Below, piece by piece: positions 47,303 to 56,796 of a stretch of 64,000 bases of DNA. A model generated the notes under the pieces. The model was not told the origin of the DNA, ran no database searches, and worked only from the letters and a program-made list of their open reading frames with translations. The first letter of the stretch is position 1; the number at the start of each line of letters is the position of its first letter. This DNA is from a virus, in IMG/VR virus record IMGVR_UViG_3300036781_000303, positions 1 through 64,000 of that record; one strand, written 5' to 3'. The position numbers and the translations under genes are program-made.

Positions 47303-49002
47303 CAGAACGTTACCCCTGTGCCAGGACCGGCACCAGTCAAGCTGTTGAGGGCTGCGACAGTAGCTGTCACGGGCCCGACGAAGGTCGATAGATCAGCCAT
47401 GTAGCTTTGTGTGGCCACAGTTACAACCTGGGTAGTCGTGCCATCTGTCAGTGTGACCTGGTAGCCAGCGAAGTATAGGCCCATCGCAATGCTGGCACCG
47501 GCACCTAGCTTACCCACACCTTGCCAGGTAAGGACCCCGGTCGTGCCATCGCGTCGAGCGGACAAGTAAGCTACTGGATACTCTACTTGCGCTTGACCCG
47601 TGTAGGTAAACGACGTCGTCGTGACGTCTGTATCCAAACCATTCAACGAGGTAGCGCGTATTGTCAGCGTGCGGCCAAGATAAGAAAGCTGCATCGGCAG
47701 ATAGGTCAAATCGCTGCGATCGAGCAACACGAAGCGCTCACCGATCGCGTGCGTTGTAGGCGCTGTTCCTTTACGGCCACGGAACCAATAGCCCAAATGC
47801 CATGTACCCGGTGTGCTAGTTTCTGTAGCGTCGCCGAACTGCAGGACCTCATTACCAATGATGGCCAGGTTGGTGCCGTTCTGCATTTGTGTCTGGCTGG
47901 CTGCTTCTAAACCGTCGTTAGGGTTGAGCAAGTCGACCATGCAGGTATTGATGTCATCGGGGTACTCAAGCGGATGCGTGCCCAAGCTCGATGCCAATGT
48001 GCCGCATACGGCCGGCGTCGTGACGTTGAAGCTTGAGAAGTACGACAAACCGCCATCAAGCGACACTTCGATAAGTGCACCTTGCCAACTATCGACAGAA
48101 CGGCCCAAAGCCAAATAACAACCCAGGCTGTCGTCGATGTCATTGATGATATGAATATCGATAGGTTCGATCGTAGTCAAACCTACAATAGCCGATGGCG
48201 GTGGCGTCGGAACGTACGTTGGGTATCCTTGTACGTTGCTCACATAGGCCGACTGGCGATCTGGCAACAGCTGGTAGTCTTGAGAGCCGTCGTTAGTGTC
48301 GACCTGCGTAATGCGCAAGCGCCACACCTTGCCGTTATATGGCAAGAAAATGTTGTCGCCACAAACCAACTGCAGCCATGTATCAGAAAGCGAGAAGTTG
48401 AATTGTGCTTTCGAGTTTTCGACCATCACTTGGTGATTGATCGTCACTACGCGTTTCGCTTCGTCAGCATTAAGAATAACGGCCGTCTGCAAGTCCTGGC
48501 TACCAGTAGCACGCGGGTCGCCGATACGCTGGCTGATCTGCAGCGATGTGGCCAGACCGCCGTCAACGTCGAAATAATTGAGATTCAATGTCTCAGGTAT
48601 AGATACGGTGTCGCCACGACTGGTCTGCTCTTGCATGGGGTCGTCAACACCCGTGCTTTGCTCGACAAGAATAAAGTCGTCCTGAGTGACAGTAGCAACG
48701 ACGTCTGCACCTCGCGCAACAAAGTGCACGATGCCATCATAATTCGATGGGTCGAACATGAAGATTTGCGCCAGCGACTGCAGCGACCCGGTGCACGGGT
48801 ATTGATTGATGACAGTAAAGCCACGGCACTGCAATGAGTGTAGCTGTGATGCATCGATCGTACGTGGGTCCATGCCCGCACGCTGCGCCAGTTCCATAAT
48901 GATGCTCTGCACACTATAGGTGCAGTAGCCATCAATGGCTGTCGTGGCATTACCGCCGAAGCTGCCACCACCAGAACCAGGCAAGTCGATCGAAGCTGTC
49001 AT
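47302..49002 (-). CDS. Tail tip/baseplate hub protein (566 aa)
   Basis: The first half contains two beta-rich hub-type domains with GYCTYSVQSIIMELAQRAGM and LQSLAQIFMF, a typical gp27/GTA-hub pattern, then TWLQLVCGDNIFLPYNGKVW. The second half has fibronectin-like strands (LTIRATSLNGLDTD, VTLTDGTTTQ). It overlaps the glycosyltransferase by one base and follows the two structural proteins upstream. Probably part of the tail tip that contacts the cell. Confidence 0.65.
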   Translation of the reverse strand: MTASIDLPGSGGGSFGGNATTAIDGYCTYSVQSIIMELAQRAGMDPRTIDASQLHSLQCRGFTVINQYPCTGSLQSLAQIFMFDPSNYDGIVHFVARGADVVATVTQDDFILVEQSTGVDDPMQEQTSRGDTVSIPETLNLNYFDVDGGLATSLQISQRIGDPRATGSQDLQTAVILNADEAKRVVTINHQVMVENSKAQFNFSLSDTWLQLVCGDNIFLPYNGKVWRLRITQVDTNDGSQDYQLLPDRQSAYVSNVQGYPTYVPTPPPSAIVGLTTIEPIDIHIINDIDDSLGCYLALGRSVDSWQGALIEVSLDGGLSYFSSFNVTTPAVCGTLASSLGTHPLEYPDDINTCMVDLLNPNDGLEAASQTQMQNGTNLAIIGNEVLQFGDATETSTPGTWHLGYWFRGRKGTAPTTHAIGERFVLLDRSDLTYLPMQLSYLGRTLTIRATSLNGLDTDVTTTSFTYTGQAQVEYPVAYLSARRDGTTGVLTWQGVGKLGAGASIAMGLYFAGYQVTLTDGTTTQVVTVATQSYMADLSTFVGPVTATVAALNSLTGAGPGTGVTF

Positions 49003-49003
49003 G

Positions 49004-49579
49004 TCAGTTGCTCACTTCCCATTGAAATCGATAGCCCACTGAAAAACCAACACGTAACAGATGGCCGCCTACGTCGGTTTTGAGTACGTGCTCAGTCGCG
49101 AATCGCTCGCGTTGCTGGCGCATACACAAATTGCCACTATTGATATACGACAATAGGATATCGCTGTTACCCAAGTTGAACTGACGTTTGTCGTCCAACG
49201 CGACTTTAGGTGTTGTGCACCCAGCAGGTAAATCAAGAATGCTGAACTCACCGGCTACAGTGTCCCACCAGTAAAGGTGTGCGCCTGTAGCATCAACGAA
49301 TGAAAACGATGGGCGCCCATTCTGATCGAATGTAATGGAAAGTTCGGTTACACCCGGTGTGCTGTAAACGACCACAGGTGCCACGCCAGGTGCGTCATAG
49401 ACAATGTCGGCGTTATTGACGTAGCGACCACGCCACTGCTTAGCGAAGAGTCCCGCTGTTGTATCAGAGATAGCCACAGGTCCATTGTCATAGTCGACGA
49501 GCGCCTGCGGCGCAGCGTCCCGTGGCGACAGGAACGATGTAGGTACTGCTACAGGCGATAGGACGTTATTCGGAATCAT
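49004..49579 (-). CDS. Tail-associated structural protein (191 aa)
   Basis: The start at 49579 overlaps the previous stop as ATGA and gives MIPNNVLSPVAVPTSFLS. The sequence is beta-rich with a repeated strand pattern (SPVAVPTS, ISDTTAGLFAKQWRGRYV, YWWDTVAGEFSILDLP). No enzymatic motif. Located between the tail tip hub and another structural gene, it is probably a tail-tip accessory protein. Confidence 0.6.
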   Translation of the reverse strand: MIPNNVLSPVAVPTSFLSPRDAAPQALVDYDNGPVAISDTTAGLFAKQWRGRYVNNADIVYDAPGVAPVVVYSTPGVTELSITFDQNGRPSFSFVDATGAHLYWWDTVAGEFSILDLPAGCTTPKVALDDKRQFNLGNSDILLSYINSGNLCMRQQRERFATEHVLKTDVGGHLLRVGFSVGYRFQWEVSN

Positions 49580-50559
49580 ACAGCTGCCCAGCTGATCGTG
49601 ATCGGCCAACTATACGTTTGCGTGGTCAAATAGGTTTGCGCTGACGCAAGCAGCAATTGGAATGAAAACCACGTAAAAGCAAACGTTGCATATTGAAAAT
49701 TGACAGGGTGGCCGGTTGTGAGCGTGTGCGTGGCTACAATCTGATGTGTACCGGCCGTGTAAGAACCGAGAACAGCAGTACCAGCCGGCTGCCACGTAGC
49801 AGAGCCGCTTACGTTGGGTTGCGATGTGACGGCGGCAAATGACGATGCATTGCTTATGCCCGAAAACCACCCAGGAAACGAGCCACCTGTGTTGACAGCT
49901 ATCTTTGGTCGTTGGTTTGAGAATGGCGACGCCGAGCCCGACGCCATGCCGATGGGGCGAATCGTATAGTTAACGGCTACTGACGCGCCATCTGTGATGA
50001 CGTTCAATGTGCCAGTGATATCGGCAGTCATGATGGTTTGCAGCTGATACGTAACAATCAGCTGATCGGTCGACAACAGCGTTATCGTACCTGGCGAGCC
50101 GCCCACTTGAATAAGCGCACGGCTAAAGACACGACCTGTCGCATTTTCACTAGCCAGTAGCGCACCAATTTCTGCAATGTTGCCGACAGCGCCGCCTACA
50201 GAAAAAGTGAATACATAATTGTTCTGTACGACGTAAGGCGCGACTGTGCTTGGAAACGTCAGCGTGCTCGACGTGAGATTGGTAGTAAAGCCGATGCCGG
50301 CGCCTAGCGTCGTATTGCCTGCAGCTGGCGCGGTATTGCTCGTGCCGACCGCAATACCTGCAATGCAGTTGCCGTTGACATTCGATGGCGGTCCACTACC
50401 AATGGCATCGAGACCTTGATTGACCACAAGGTTTTTGGTCTTGTAGAAATCTCGCGTGCCATCAGCGTGCTTGACCTGCAAAAGAAAAATACCACGCAGC
50501 CCAAGCTTGATGTGCGGTGGACCGAATTGCTTTTTGATTGATTCGCGATGGCGGGTCAT
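49576..50559 (-). CDS. Tail structural protein, beta-rich (327 aa)
   Basis: The start has a basic KKQFGPPHIKLGLRGIFLLQ region followed by a phage-type motif FYKTKNLVVNQGLDAIGSG. The rest is Thr/Ser/Gly-rich beta sequence (GAGIGFTTNLTSSTLTFPST). Such N-termini are common in phage tail proteins with small jelly-roll domains. The C-terminus is hydrophobic. Structural role likely; exact position unknown. Confidence 0.6.
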   Translation of the reverse strand: MTRHRESIKKQFGPPHIKLGLRGIFLLQVKHADGTRDFYKTKNLVVNQGLDAIGSGPPSNVNGNCIAGIAVGTSNTAPAAGNTTLGAGIGFTTNLTSSTLTFPSTVAPYVVQNNYVFTFSVGGAVGNIAEIGALLASENATGRVFSRALIQVGGSPGTITLLSTDQLIVTYQLQTIMTADITGTLNVITDGASVAVNYTIRPIGMASGSASPFSNQRPKIAVNTGGSFPGWFSGISNASSFAAVTSQPNVSGSATWQPAGTAVLGSYTAGTHQIVATHTLTTGHPVNFQYATFAFTWFSFQLLLASAQTYLTTQTYSWPITISWAAV

Positions 50560-50570
50560 GGCGATATTTC

Positions 50571-51584
50571 CTAGTGCGTGGTTATCGTGATGTTACCTGG
50601 CGTCATACCGAAGGTAAGCGCTTCTGTATCGGAATAAGGAATGACGATGGTGTTGATAGTGATATCACCAGGCGTCATGCCAAACGTCAGTTGTTCTGGC
50701 GGATCGGTGTAATTCTTTACAATGGTATGGATCGTAATGTCGCCGGGTGCCATAGTGAAGCTAACTGACTCAAGCGGCGAGTACGGCACAACCGTAGAAT
50801 GAATCGTGATGTCACCAGGCACCATGGCAAAGCGCATACCCTCAGTCAATTCATAATTGACCTGTTGAGTATGAATCGTAATGTCGCCAGGAACCATGGC
50901 AAACGACAACGATTCAACGTTTTGCTGGTCGTACAATTCAGACGTGTAGATCGTCCCTTCGCAGCGCAGCACTTGAAAGGTGTATTGAGGAACTGCGCCA
51001 CCTTGATTCGTCAGGTCGATGTCATGCCATGCGATGTATGCTGTACCACGCATGGCGGGCACGTTGCCTACACCGAACAGCGCTTCTAGCTCAGCGCTAG
51101 GCATCTGATCGAACGTGCCAAGAAATATCTTGGCATTCTGCAAAAACTTCGGGTTGTTCGCATTCTCATGACCAGGTCGAACGTCATAGACCAGCTTGCC
51201 GTTGGTCCATACGCGCATCACTGCCGTGATAGGACCTTCGCAGATGCCCACAGCGTAGGTGCGCAGCACGCTCTGACTTGTGGTAACAGGACCGCCTTTA
51301 CCCTGACTGTTGCGATGCGTGATGATCTTCGGTTCGCTGCACGCCACAATATTGCCGCTGATCGGTTGCGACAACGCGAACACGATCGGACGAGGTACAC
51401 CCTCTTGCGATGTCTGTTGCGCAATATCACCGATCGACGGACCGCGGATAACGAGCGGGTCAACCGCATTGCCGATGGCGCTACCAATCGCCCAGCCGAT
51501 CTGTGCGCCCTGCGCCGTATTACCGGACATCGAGCCGATATAAGCGCCAACAACTGCACCGACTACGGCGAAAACTTGGCGCAT
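50571..51584 (-). CDS. Tail protein with glycine-zipper start and five PGDITI repeats (337 aa)
   Basis: The N-terminus (AVVGAVVGAYIGSMSGNTAQ; IGWAIGSAIGNAVDPLV) is a glycine-zipper helix hairpin typical of tail-tip I/J-like proteins of this tail type. A middle domain follows (TAVMRVWTNGKLVYDVRPG). The last about 120 residues are five tandem copies of about 24 residues with the core M-x-PGDITI-x-T and a closing Y...E-x-L-x-F; the corresponding DNA repeats are spaced 72-75 bp. The repeats may form a beta-solenoid. They could vary in number between phages. Confidence 0.7.
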   Translation of the reverse strand: MRQVFAVVGAVVGAYIGSMSGNTAQGAQIGWAIGSAIGNAVDPLVIRGPSIGDIAQQTSQEGVPRPIVFALSQPISGNIVACSEPKIITHRNSQGKGGPVTTSQSVLRTYAVGICEGPITAVMRVWTNGKLVYDVRPGHENANNPKFLQNAKIFLGTFDQMPSAELEALFGVGNVPAMRGTAYIAWHDIDLTNQGGAVPQYTFQVLRCEGTIYTSELYDQQNVESLSFAMVPGDITIHTQQVNYELTEGMRFAMVPGDITIHSTVVPYSPLESVSFTMAPGDITIHTIVKNYTDPPEQLTFGMTPGDITINTIVIPYSDTEALTFGMTPGNITITTH

Positions 51585-52003
51585 GGCCTAAAAACCTCCA
51601 CGATGCATTGCACGAATCGATCGTCAAGTGCGTGCTCGACGCACCCATTTACATTCTCGCAATGTATCAGTGATAAGCCACCATACGGATAGTCACCCAT
51701 GATGGCCACATGGGTAGGCTCGCCAGGACGCCAGCGAACCAAAGCAACGTCACCTGGTTGCCATGGCTTGTCCACAGGCTCACCCAGACGGTCCACGAGG
51801 GCGGCGCGTAGCCGGCCCTCCCAAGGCTCACGCCCATAATGCGCCTCGTCAGCAAACGGCCAGCCAGCTGCCCTGGCAGACAGCACGAGCAAGCCCACGC
51901 AATCGAGCGCCCAGGGCTTGCGCCCGCGATGACGCCATCTGGCGCCCTTGAGGCTTCGCGCATGGGCAATGAAGATGCGCACCTGGCGCTCGGCGGGTGT
52001 CAT
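51563..52003 (-). CDS. NlpC/P60 tail assembly peptidase (146 aa)
   Basis: WALDCVGLLVLSARAAGW provides the catalytic cysteine (DCVGL), and EPTHVAIMGDY the histidine. GDVALVR-type strand separates them. These are the motifs of NlpC/P60 tail proteins (K-like) that sit at the tail tip and cut peptidoglycan cross-links during entry. It follows DUF2163/BR0599 in the usual order of this tail-tip module. Confidence 0.85.
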   Translation of the reverse strand: MTPAERQVRIFIAHARSLKGARWRHRGRKPWALDCVGLLVLSARAAGWPFADEAHYGREPWEGRLRAALVDRLGEPVDKPWQPGDVALVRWRPGEPTHVAIMGDYPYGGLSLIHCENVNGCVEHALDDRFVQCIVEVFRPCAKFSP

Positions 52004-52908
52004 AGCTGTGCACCTGGTATTTGAATCGATGCCGTGTCGCCTACTGGGATAAGGGTCTCGGCTTTCATATTGAGGAAGTTATCGTAGGCGTCGCAGTTGG
52101 TCTTGGTCTTGTCGCAATCAGGTCGAATACGACCCGTGTCACCAACGACAATTGGGTACGGAAGTGTTTCCATCATCGATACGGTCTGTGCACCACTACT
52201 GTCGATATCGAACGATTCAACAGCAACGAGCTTGCCGGCGCTGGCGCCTGTCAGCCATTGAATGCGGCCAGGATAAAAAGGGTGTGCAGAGTCATCTAAG
52301 CCAGCAGTGTCGAAGGTGCGGTCGTTCTCAGCGCCCACGGCTGTCACAGTGAAGTTTTGCCACAATGCGTCAGCATTGATGCCGCAGCCACGCTGCTGTG
52401 CTGCATACGTGCCAAACTCTGCACGACATGTACGTGAGTAAACATCGCCTACGTTCTGCGTCAGGCGAACGATGTAAGAAAGCAGCTCAGGTATCCACAG
52501 CATGCCGTATTGGACGCGCACCTGGCCGACATCGCCGGCATCGAGAATGACGGCGCTTCCAGTGATGGGCGTGACGTAGTTAACATAGTAACAAATCCAT
52601 TGCGCGCCATCGAGCGCACCCGCATTTACCATGGCTTGTGTAACACCCGGTATGTCGTTGCTGATCAACGCATAGCCTTCGGCGTTGTCAACGCTATAGC
52701 CGACGTCGGCGCTAAACGTGGTAGGGTCGAAACCGTTCGTGGCAACGTAGGTGACCGCACCGTCGCCATGATCATACGTGACGTCACGATTGGACATGCA
52801 TATGCCGTAGCTCGTGCCATCGACAAGCAATATGCGCAACACACGCGTTAGCGTCGACGCATTGCTACTGAGGTCGAGTCGAATCGGCGTGGGTATATTG
52901 CGGCTCAT
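52000..52908 (-). CDS. DUF2163/BR0599-type tail-tip protein (302 aa)
   Basis: The N-terminal half has LTRVLRILLVDGTSYGICMS and VTYVATNGFDPTTFSADVGY as in DUF2163. The C-terminal half shows LSYIVRLTQNVGDVYSRTC, then RGCGINADALWQ and the CDKTKTNCDAYDNFLNMKAE segment, the cysteine-containing signature of the phage BR0599 family. This protein and the DUF2460 and NlpC genes beside it form a conserved siphovirus tail-tip set. Confidence 0.85.
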   Translation of the reverse strand: MSRNIPTPIRLDLSSNASTLTRVLRILLVDGTSYGICMSNRDVTYDHGDGAVTYVATNGFDPTTFSADVGYSVDNAEGYALISNDIPGVTQAMVNAGALDGAQWICYYVNYVTPITGSAVILDAGDVGQVRVQYGMLWIPELLSYIVRLTQNVGDVYSRTCRAEFGTYAAQQRGCGINADALWQNFTVTAVGAENDRTFDTAGLDDSAHPFYPGRIQWLTGASAGKLVAVESFDIDSSGAQTVSMMETLPYPIVVGDTGRIRPDCDKTKTNCDAYDNFLNMKAETLIPVGDTASIQIPGAQL

Positions 52909-53510
52909 TCGTCGAACACCTCAATAAGATCGACGCTACCGTTGATAAGAAAATCGCCACCACCTGTCTTGTTGTCGATCGAGATATTCAGCATGTCGTT
53001 GTTGAAACGCACAGGCACCCAAAACGAACCAGACCAGCGACCGATGGCACCTATGGCAGGTGCCACGGCAAACGTCACCAGGCCGGTCGTTAGATCGATG
53101 GTAGGTGACGCTGCAACGTTGTTGACGGTAATAGCCACACCTGGCATGGGCTTGCGAATAAACCGCGTATACGAAGCTATTCCAAAAGAACTTATTTTCG
53201 CCAGCTGAAACACGGTACTTACGCCGTCACCTTCAAAGAACACCTCGTCGACAGCTTCGTTATCGCTGTAGTCCTTAACTTTGAAGCTGTGTAGCTGGCC
53301 GCGACATGCCATGAAGACTTGCTTAAGTTGAAGCAAATAAGCGTCGTCCAGAATGTTCTGCAGTGGCAACGTGTAGCTATGCCGACACTCGATGTTGTTG
53401 GCGTTACGACGTTCAACCCATGCCTGCGTCGTGATGACGCGTGTGTTGAACGATGGACCACCTTGCCAGCCGAAGCCGGGGCAAAGGTCTAATTCAGCGT
53501 CGATGAACAT
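52905..53510 (-). CDS. DUF2460 tail protein (201 aa)
   Basis: The start ELDLCPGFGWQGGPSFNTRV and the block ECRHSYTLPLQNILDD then VFMACRGQLHSFKVKDYSDN match DUF2460 proteins, which lie directly after the tape measure in this tail type and probably form the distal tail ring. It ends overlapping the BR0599-type gene. Confidence 0.85.
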   Translation of the reverse strand: MFIDAELDLCPGFGWQGGPSFNTRVITTQAWVERRNANNIECRHSYTLPLQNILDDAYLLQLKQVFMACRGQLHSFKVKDYSDNEAVDEVFFEGDGVSTVFQLAKISSFGIASYTRFIRKPMPGVAITVNNVAASPTIDLTTGLVTFAVAPAIGAIGRWSGSFWVPVRFNNDMLNISIDNKTGGGDFLINGSVDLIEVFDE

Positions 53511-56059
53511 TAGACCAGCCTCTGTGCAAGTCGCTGTTGATAAGAAAGCTTATTGGCGATTTGATTCTGCGTTTTCTGTGAGGTAGGTGCGGCCAAGTAG
53601 AAATTGTTGTTCTGCGATACACCAGCACGACTGATACGATCGTTAGGCGTGATGCGGCCGTTCTGGCCACCCATCATGAGGTAATCCTTACCACCTACGG
53701 TAAGTAGCTCGGGACCGCGCTCATTGACGCGGCTGATGCTATTGGACGGCGCTAGGCCACCATTCGCATGGCCGAAAAAACTACCGCTACCACCGAAACC
53801 GCCACCACCTAGAAAATCACCTATGGCACCGAAGATGCCGCCACCACTGCCGCCCGACGAGTCGCCGATACTAAACAGTGACTTCAATAGCTGCTTACTC
53901 ACAGCCTGGTCGATCTGCTGTTCAAAACTCTGCAAGAAGCTCTTCAATGCATCGGATGCTGATTTGGTACCCGATATGAAATCAGACAGCGAACTAGATG
54001 CACCGTTGAAAAAGTCTGTCGTCAGGTCGTTGGCAATTTTCGCAACATTGTTCTGCTGCGCCAAGAAATTATGCCACGCTTGCGTGACGCCATTCATCCA
54101 ATCTGCTTGAGCATCAGCCACCGCAACCTGGCCGTCCTTAGTGGTCTGCAGAACATCGGCCCAATACTGCTTAAGGTCAGCCAGGCGCTTGGTCGTTTGC
54201 ACGTCGCCTTCGCCAAGCAAAGCGCTATTTTGCTTTGTGTAGTCGGTAACCGCCTTAGCGCCTTGCGCGATGACGTTGTTTATCGCGGCTTGGTTGGCAG
54301 CTTCTTGCGTGCCTAGACCAATCGACTGCACTTGCAAGGCAATCTTGTCCTTTTGCGCATCGAGCTGTGCATTCAAGGCATCTTCGTAATCCTTGGTTGC
54401 CTTGATTGGTGCTGCAAGATCGTTGGCCAACTTCTGTTGTGCACTGCTAACGCCTTGCGCAACGAGGTTTTGTACTTGCACAACGTTCGCACCCGCCTTG
54501 ATAGCTGCAGCACCGAGCTGATCGATTTGGCGCACGGTATCGGCATACGCAGAATATGCTTTTTGTGTTGGGTCCGTTGATTCATTGACCTTGGCCACAG
54601 CGTCGCCCAGGCGTTGCATGGCGGCAGCAATCTTATCGGCTTGAGCTGCACCTTCGGGGTTCAGTGCAGCTTGAATACCTTTAAGCGTGTCGCGACCATT
54701 GAAATTCTGCGACAGCTTCGCGATGGCAGCAGAAATAACGCTCTGCACTTGCCCGACGTCTTCGCCTGCTTTCACAGCAGCGCCACCCAAGGCAGCAATT
54801 TGTGCAGCAGTGGAAGAAAAGGCTTTACTCGATTTGACGTTACCCGTGGCTAGATCGTTGACCTTTTGCGAAAGATCGACAACGCCTTTCGTCGCATTCT
54901 TGATCGGCGCAGTCAACGGGTCATTGAGGTTGTGTCCCATGCGGTCAAACGCGGCATTCATCTTGTCGACGGCATCCGACCACGACTTTGCCACAGTGTC
55001 TGATGCAGCTTGCGCGTCTGTTGCGATGTTGTGGGTATTAGACGCTGCAGCAGCCTGCGCTACTTTTAAAGCAGCGGCTGGGTTAGTCACAGCAAGACTC
55101 GCGATATCTGCGTAGTCTCTAAAGTGTTGGACGCCATTGGCGATAGCGACGGTCAATGTTTCGATGGTCGCTTGAATGAACGCAAAACCTGCCGCTACAG
55201 CATTAGCCACAAGTTCGAGACCGCGCAACGCGCCGGCCAGACCTGTAGCGATATTCTCTACGTCTTGCTGATTCTTGGCGATACCAACGAGTGAGTTAGT
55301 CCAATCGTTGAGGGTAGGCAGCAACGCCTGTACAAGCTGGTTCTTAAGACCTTGCGTAGCCAAGGTCAGTTCGTTCATGTTGTCGTCGAACTTCGCGGCT
55401 GCTTCGGCCGCTTGGCCGGCAAGCGCAGCACCTAAGGAGATAGCATCCTCTTCGGCTTCTTTCATACCCTCACTACCCTTTTCAAGAAAAGGAATAAGGT
55501 TCTGATAGTTTTTACCGAAGAGCTCGATGCCTGCTGCTGTCGTCGTACTGTTAACGCCCAGCTCTTTAAGCCTGTCGGCGTAGTCTGACATTACGTCCTG
55601 TGTGCTACGCAGATTACCGCTGACATCCGTAATACTGATGCCCAATGCCTTAAACAGTTTGGCTTGCTCACTTGAGCCGTTAGTTGCTTTGCCCAGGGTT
55701 GCAGACAGGCGCGTTAGCGTGGTGGTCAGGTCGTCCGTGCTGACGTCAGACAGTTTAGCCGCGCCTGCCAGCGCGCTGAACTGTTCAACAGGCAAACCTA
55801 CTTTCTGTGCTGACTTGCCTAGTTGATCCATCTGTTCGATGGCTTCTTTGACGCCATCAATAAGTGCATCAACGCCGACTGTGATGCCGGCAAATTCGAG
55901 AAGCTTCGCTATGTTCTCAGAGAACTCGCCGACATCCTTTTCAATTTCATTCAAACTTTTTTGCGCAGCGCGGGAAGCTTTAGACATACCGTCTATAAAG
56001 CCGCCAATGTTGGCAATCAGGTCTAGCGTCAATGAACCTAGTGAGCGTGAGCTAGCCAT
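53510..56059 (-). CDS. Tail tape-measure protein (849 aa)
   Basis: The N-terminal GSLTLDLIANIGGFIDGMSK and a long series of Ala-, Gln-, Asn- and Lys-rich helices with a hydrophobic stretch near residues 270-330 are typical. The C-terminal part (FGGGGFGGSGSFFGHANGGL) has the Gly/Phe-rich segment common to siphovirus tape measures. By the usual rule of about 0.15 nm per residue, the tail would be roughly 125 nm long. It is preceded by the tail-assembly chaperone pair and followed by DUF2460. Confidence 0.9.
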   Translation of the reverse strand: MASSRSLGSLTLDLIANIGGFIDGMSKASRAAQKSLNEIEKDVGEFSENIAKLLEFAGITVGVDALIDGVKEAIEQMDQLGKSAQKVGLPVEQFSALAGAAKLSDVSTDDLTTTLTRLSATLGKATNGSSEQAKLFKALGISITDVSGNLRSTQDVMSDYADRLKELGVNSTTTAAGIELFGKNYQNLIPFLEKGSEGMKEAEEDAISLGAALAGQAAEAAAKFDDNMNELTLATQGLKNQLVQALLPTLNDWTNSLVGIAKNQQDVENIATGLAGALRGLELVANAVAAGFAFIQATIETLTVAIANGVQHFRDYADIASLAVTNPAAALKVAQAAAASNTHNIATDAQAASDTVAKSWSDAVDKMNAAFDRMGHNLNDPLTAPIKNATKGVVDLSQKVNDLATGNVKSSKAFSSTAAQIAALGGAAVKAGEDVGQVQSVISAAIAKLSQNFNGRDTLKGIQAALNPEGAAQADKIAAAMQRLGDAVAKVNESTDPTQKAYSAYADTVRQIDQLGAAAIKAGANVVQVQNLVAQGVSSAQQKLANDLAAPIKATKDYEDALNAQLDAQKDKIALQVQSIGLGTQEAANQAAINNVIAQGAKAVTDYTKQNSALLGEGDVQTTKRLADLKQYWADVLQTTKDGQVAVADAQADWMNGVTQAWHNFLAQQNNVAKIANDLTTDFFNGASSSLSDFISGTKSASDALKSFLQSFEQQIDQAVSKQLLKSLFSIGDSSGGSGGGIFGAIGDFLGGGGFGGSGSFFGHANGGLAPSNSISRVNERGPELLTVGGKDYLMMGGQNGRITPNDRISRAGVSQNNNFYLAAPTSQKTQNQIANKLSYQQRLAQRLV

Positions 56060-56756
56060 CAGGACGTCCCTATACGCTTAAATGCTTTCAGTGCTGCGCT
56101 AAAGGCTATGCCTTCACCATCTTGTTCATCGCTCGCAGCGTCGTCACTTTTGCGAACATGTTGCGTAAAGTCGTCCATGGTGTAGAGCGACCTATCATCC
56201 TTGCGTAGACCAAAACCGCGTGCAAGAAGCCAAGCCAGCAAAGCAAAGCCAACTTCCATTCGAATGCCTAAATTGGATGAACCACGAGCGTTGAAATAGC
56301 TCGCCCAATCTTCGGCTTCATCAACTGTCAAATTAAACTTTGCTTCTTCGATCGTTTTACCGCCGATGCCGTTCAACACTAATTCGTGCCAGAACTCGTC
56401 GGCGGCTGTGAGTTTTTTGCGGTGTTGTCCCGTGGCTTGTTGACCTTCATAAACGCATTGAACAAGGCAACAGACAGCGAGGGCTCAAGCGCATAGGCGT
56501 CGTCGTAAGTCATTACCTCTTCGCCGTGTTCGCCAAGCAAGACGCCACCGGCAATGATCGTCGCACTACGGCTACGATTTTCGCGGGCAGCTTGGTTGCC
56601 TAAGTCGATAAGGCCAAAGCTGTTCTTACGAATGAAAACGTCGAAGGTAACCAAGTCTTCCTTGCCATCCTCGTCTATCTTTTTCCATTCCACAGGTGTC
56701 TTGACCAGTGTCGAATCGACGAGTCCACCACGTGCCCTCAATTCATCGAGTCTCAT
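56059..56756 (-). CDS. Tail assembly chaperone G-T frameshift fusion (about 232 aa)
   Basis: A -1 slip at the A-AAA-AAC heptamer (56412-56418) joins the first 115 codons of the G-like frame to the downstream frame. The joint reads K-L-T-A-A-D-E-F-W-H-E-L-V-L-N-G with no stop, and continues in the DUF4035-like sequence GKTIEEAKFNLTVDEAEDW. This is the lambda G/GT arrangement, in which the fusion recruits tail tube subunits to the tape measure. The T-part alone could also start at GTG 56379, which is less likely to be used. Confidence 0.8.
56379..56756 (-). CDS. Tail assembly chaperone G-like protein (125 aa)
   Basis: An acidic, helical protein with RSRSATIIAGGVLLGEHGEE followed by VMTYDDAYALEPSLSVALF, typical of lambda gpG-type chaperones. 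It ends just after the slippery site at 56412-56418 and TAGTG overlaps a GTG in the next frame. The major product made without frameshift. Confidence 0.8.
   Translation of the reverse strand: MRLDELRARGGLVDSTLVKTPVEWKKIDEDGKEDLVTFDVFIRKNSFGLIDLGNQAARENRSRSATIIAGGVLLGEHGEEVMTYDDAYALEPSLSVALFNAFMKVNKPRDNTAKNSQPPTSSGTN
56412..56418 (-). promoter_or_regulatory. Programmed -1 ribosomal frameshift site
   Basis: On the minus strand the heptamer AAAAAAC is read in frame as GCA-AAA-AAC, i.e. X-XXY-YYZ with both tRNAs able to re-pair in the -1 frame. It sits 11 codons before the G-like stop codon. The conserved place of this site between tail tube and tape-measure genes supports function. Confidence 0.8.
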
Positions 56757-56796
56757 ACATCCTCACAATACAGTTAAAGAGTAGGACAACCGACGC

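Noticed and set aside
48082-48837. Plus-strand 251-aa open frame within the tail-hub gene
   Set aside because: Antisense shadow in a region where all genes run on the minus strand; no recognisable motif.
50571-50960. CRISPR array because of regularly spaced repeats
   Set aside because: The repeats are in frame, 72-75 bp apart, diverged, and code for a regular peptide repeat in a tail protein.
56059-56379. Separate T gene starting at GTG 56379
   Set aside because: The slippery heptamer in the right phase and the conserved G/T layout make the fusion the better explanation; the stand-alone start has no ribosome binding site I would trust.
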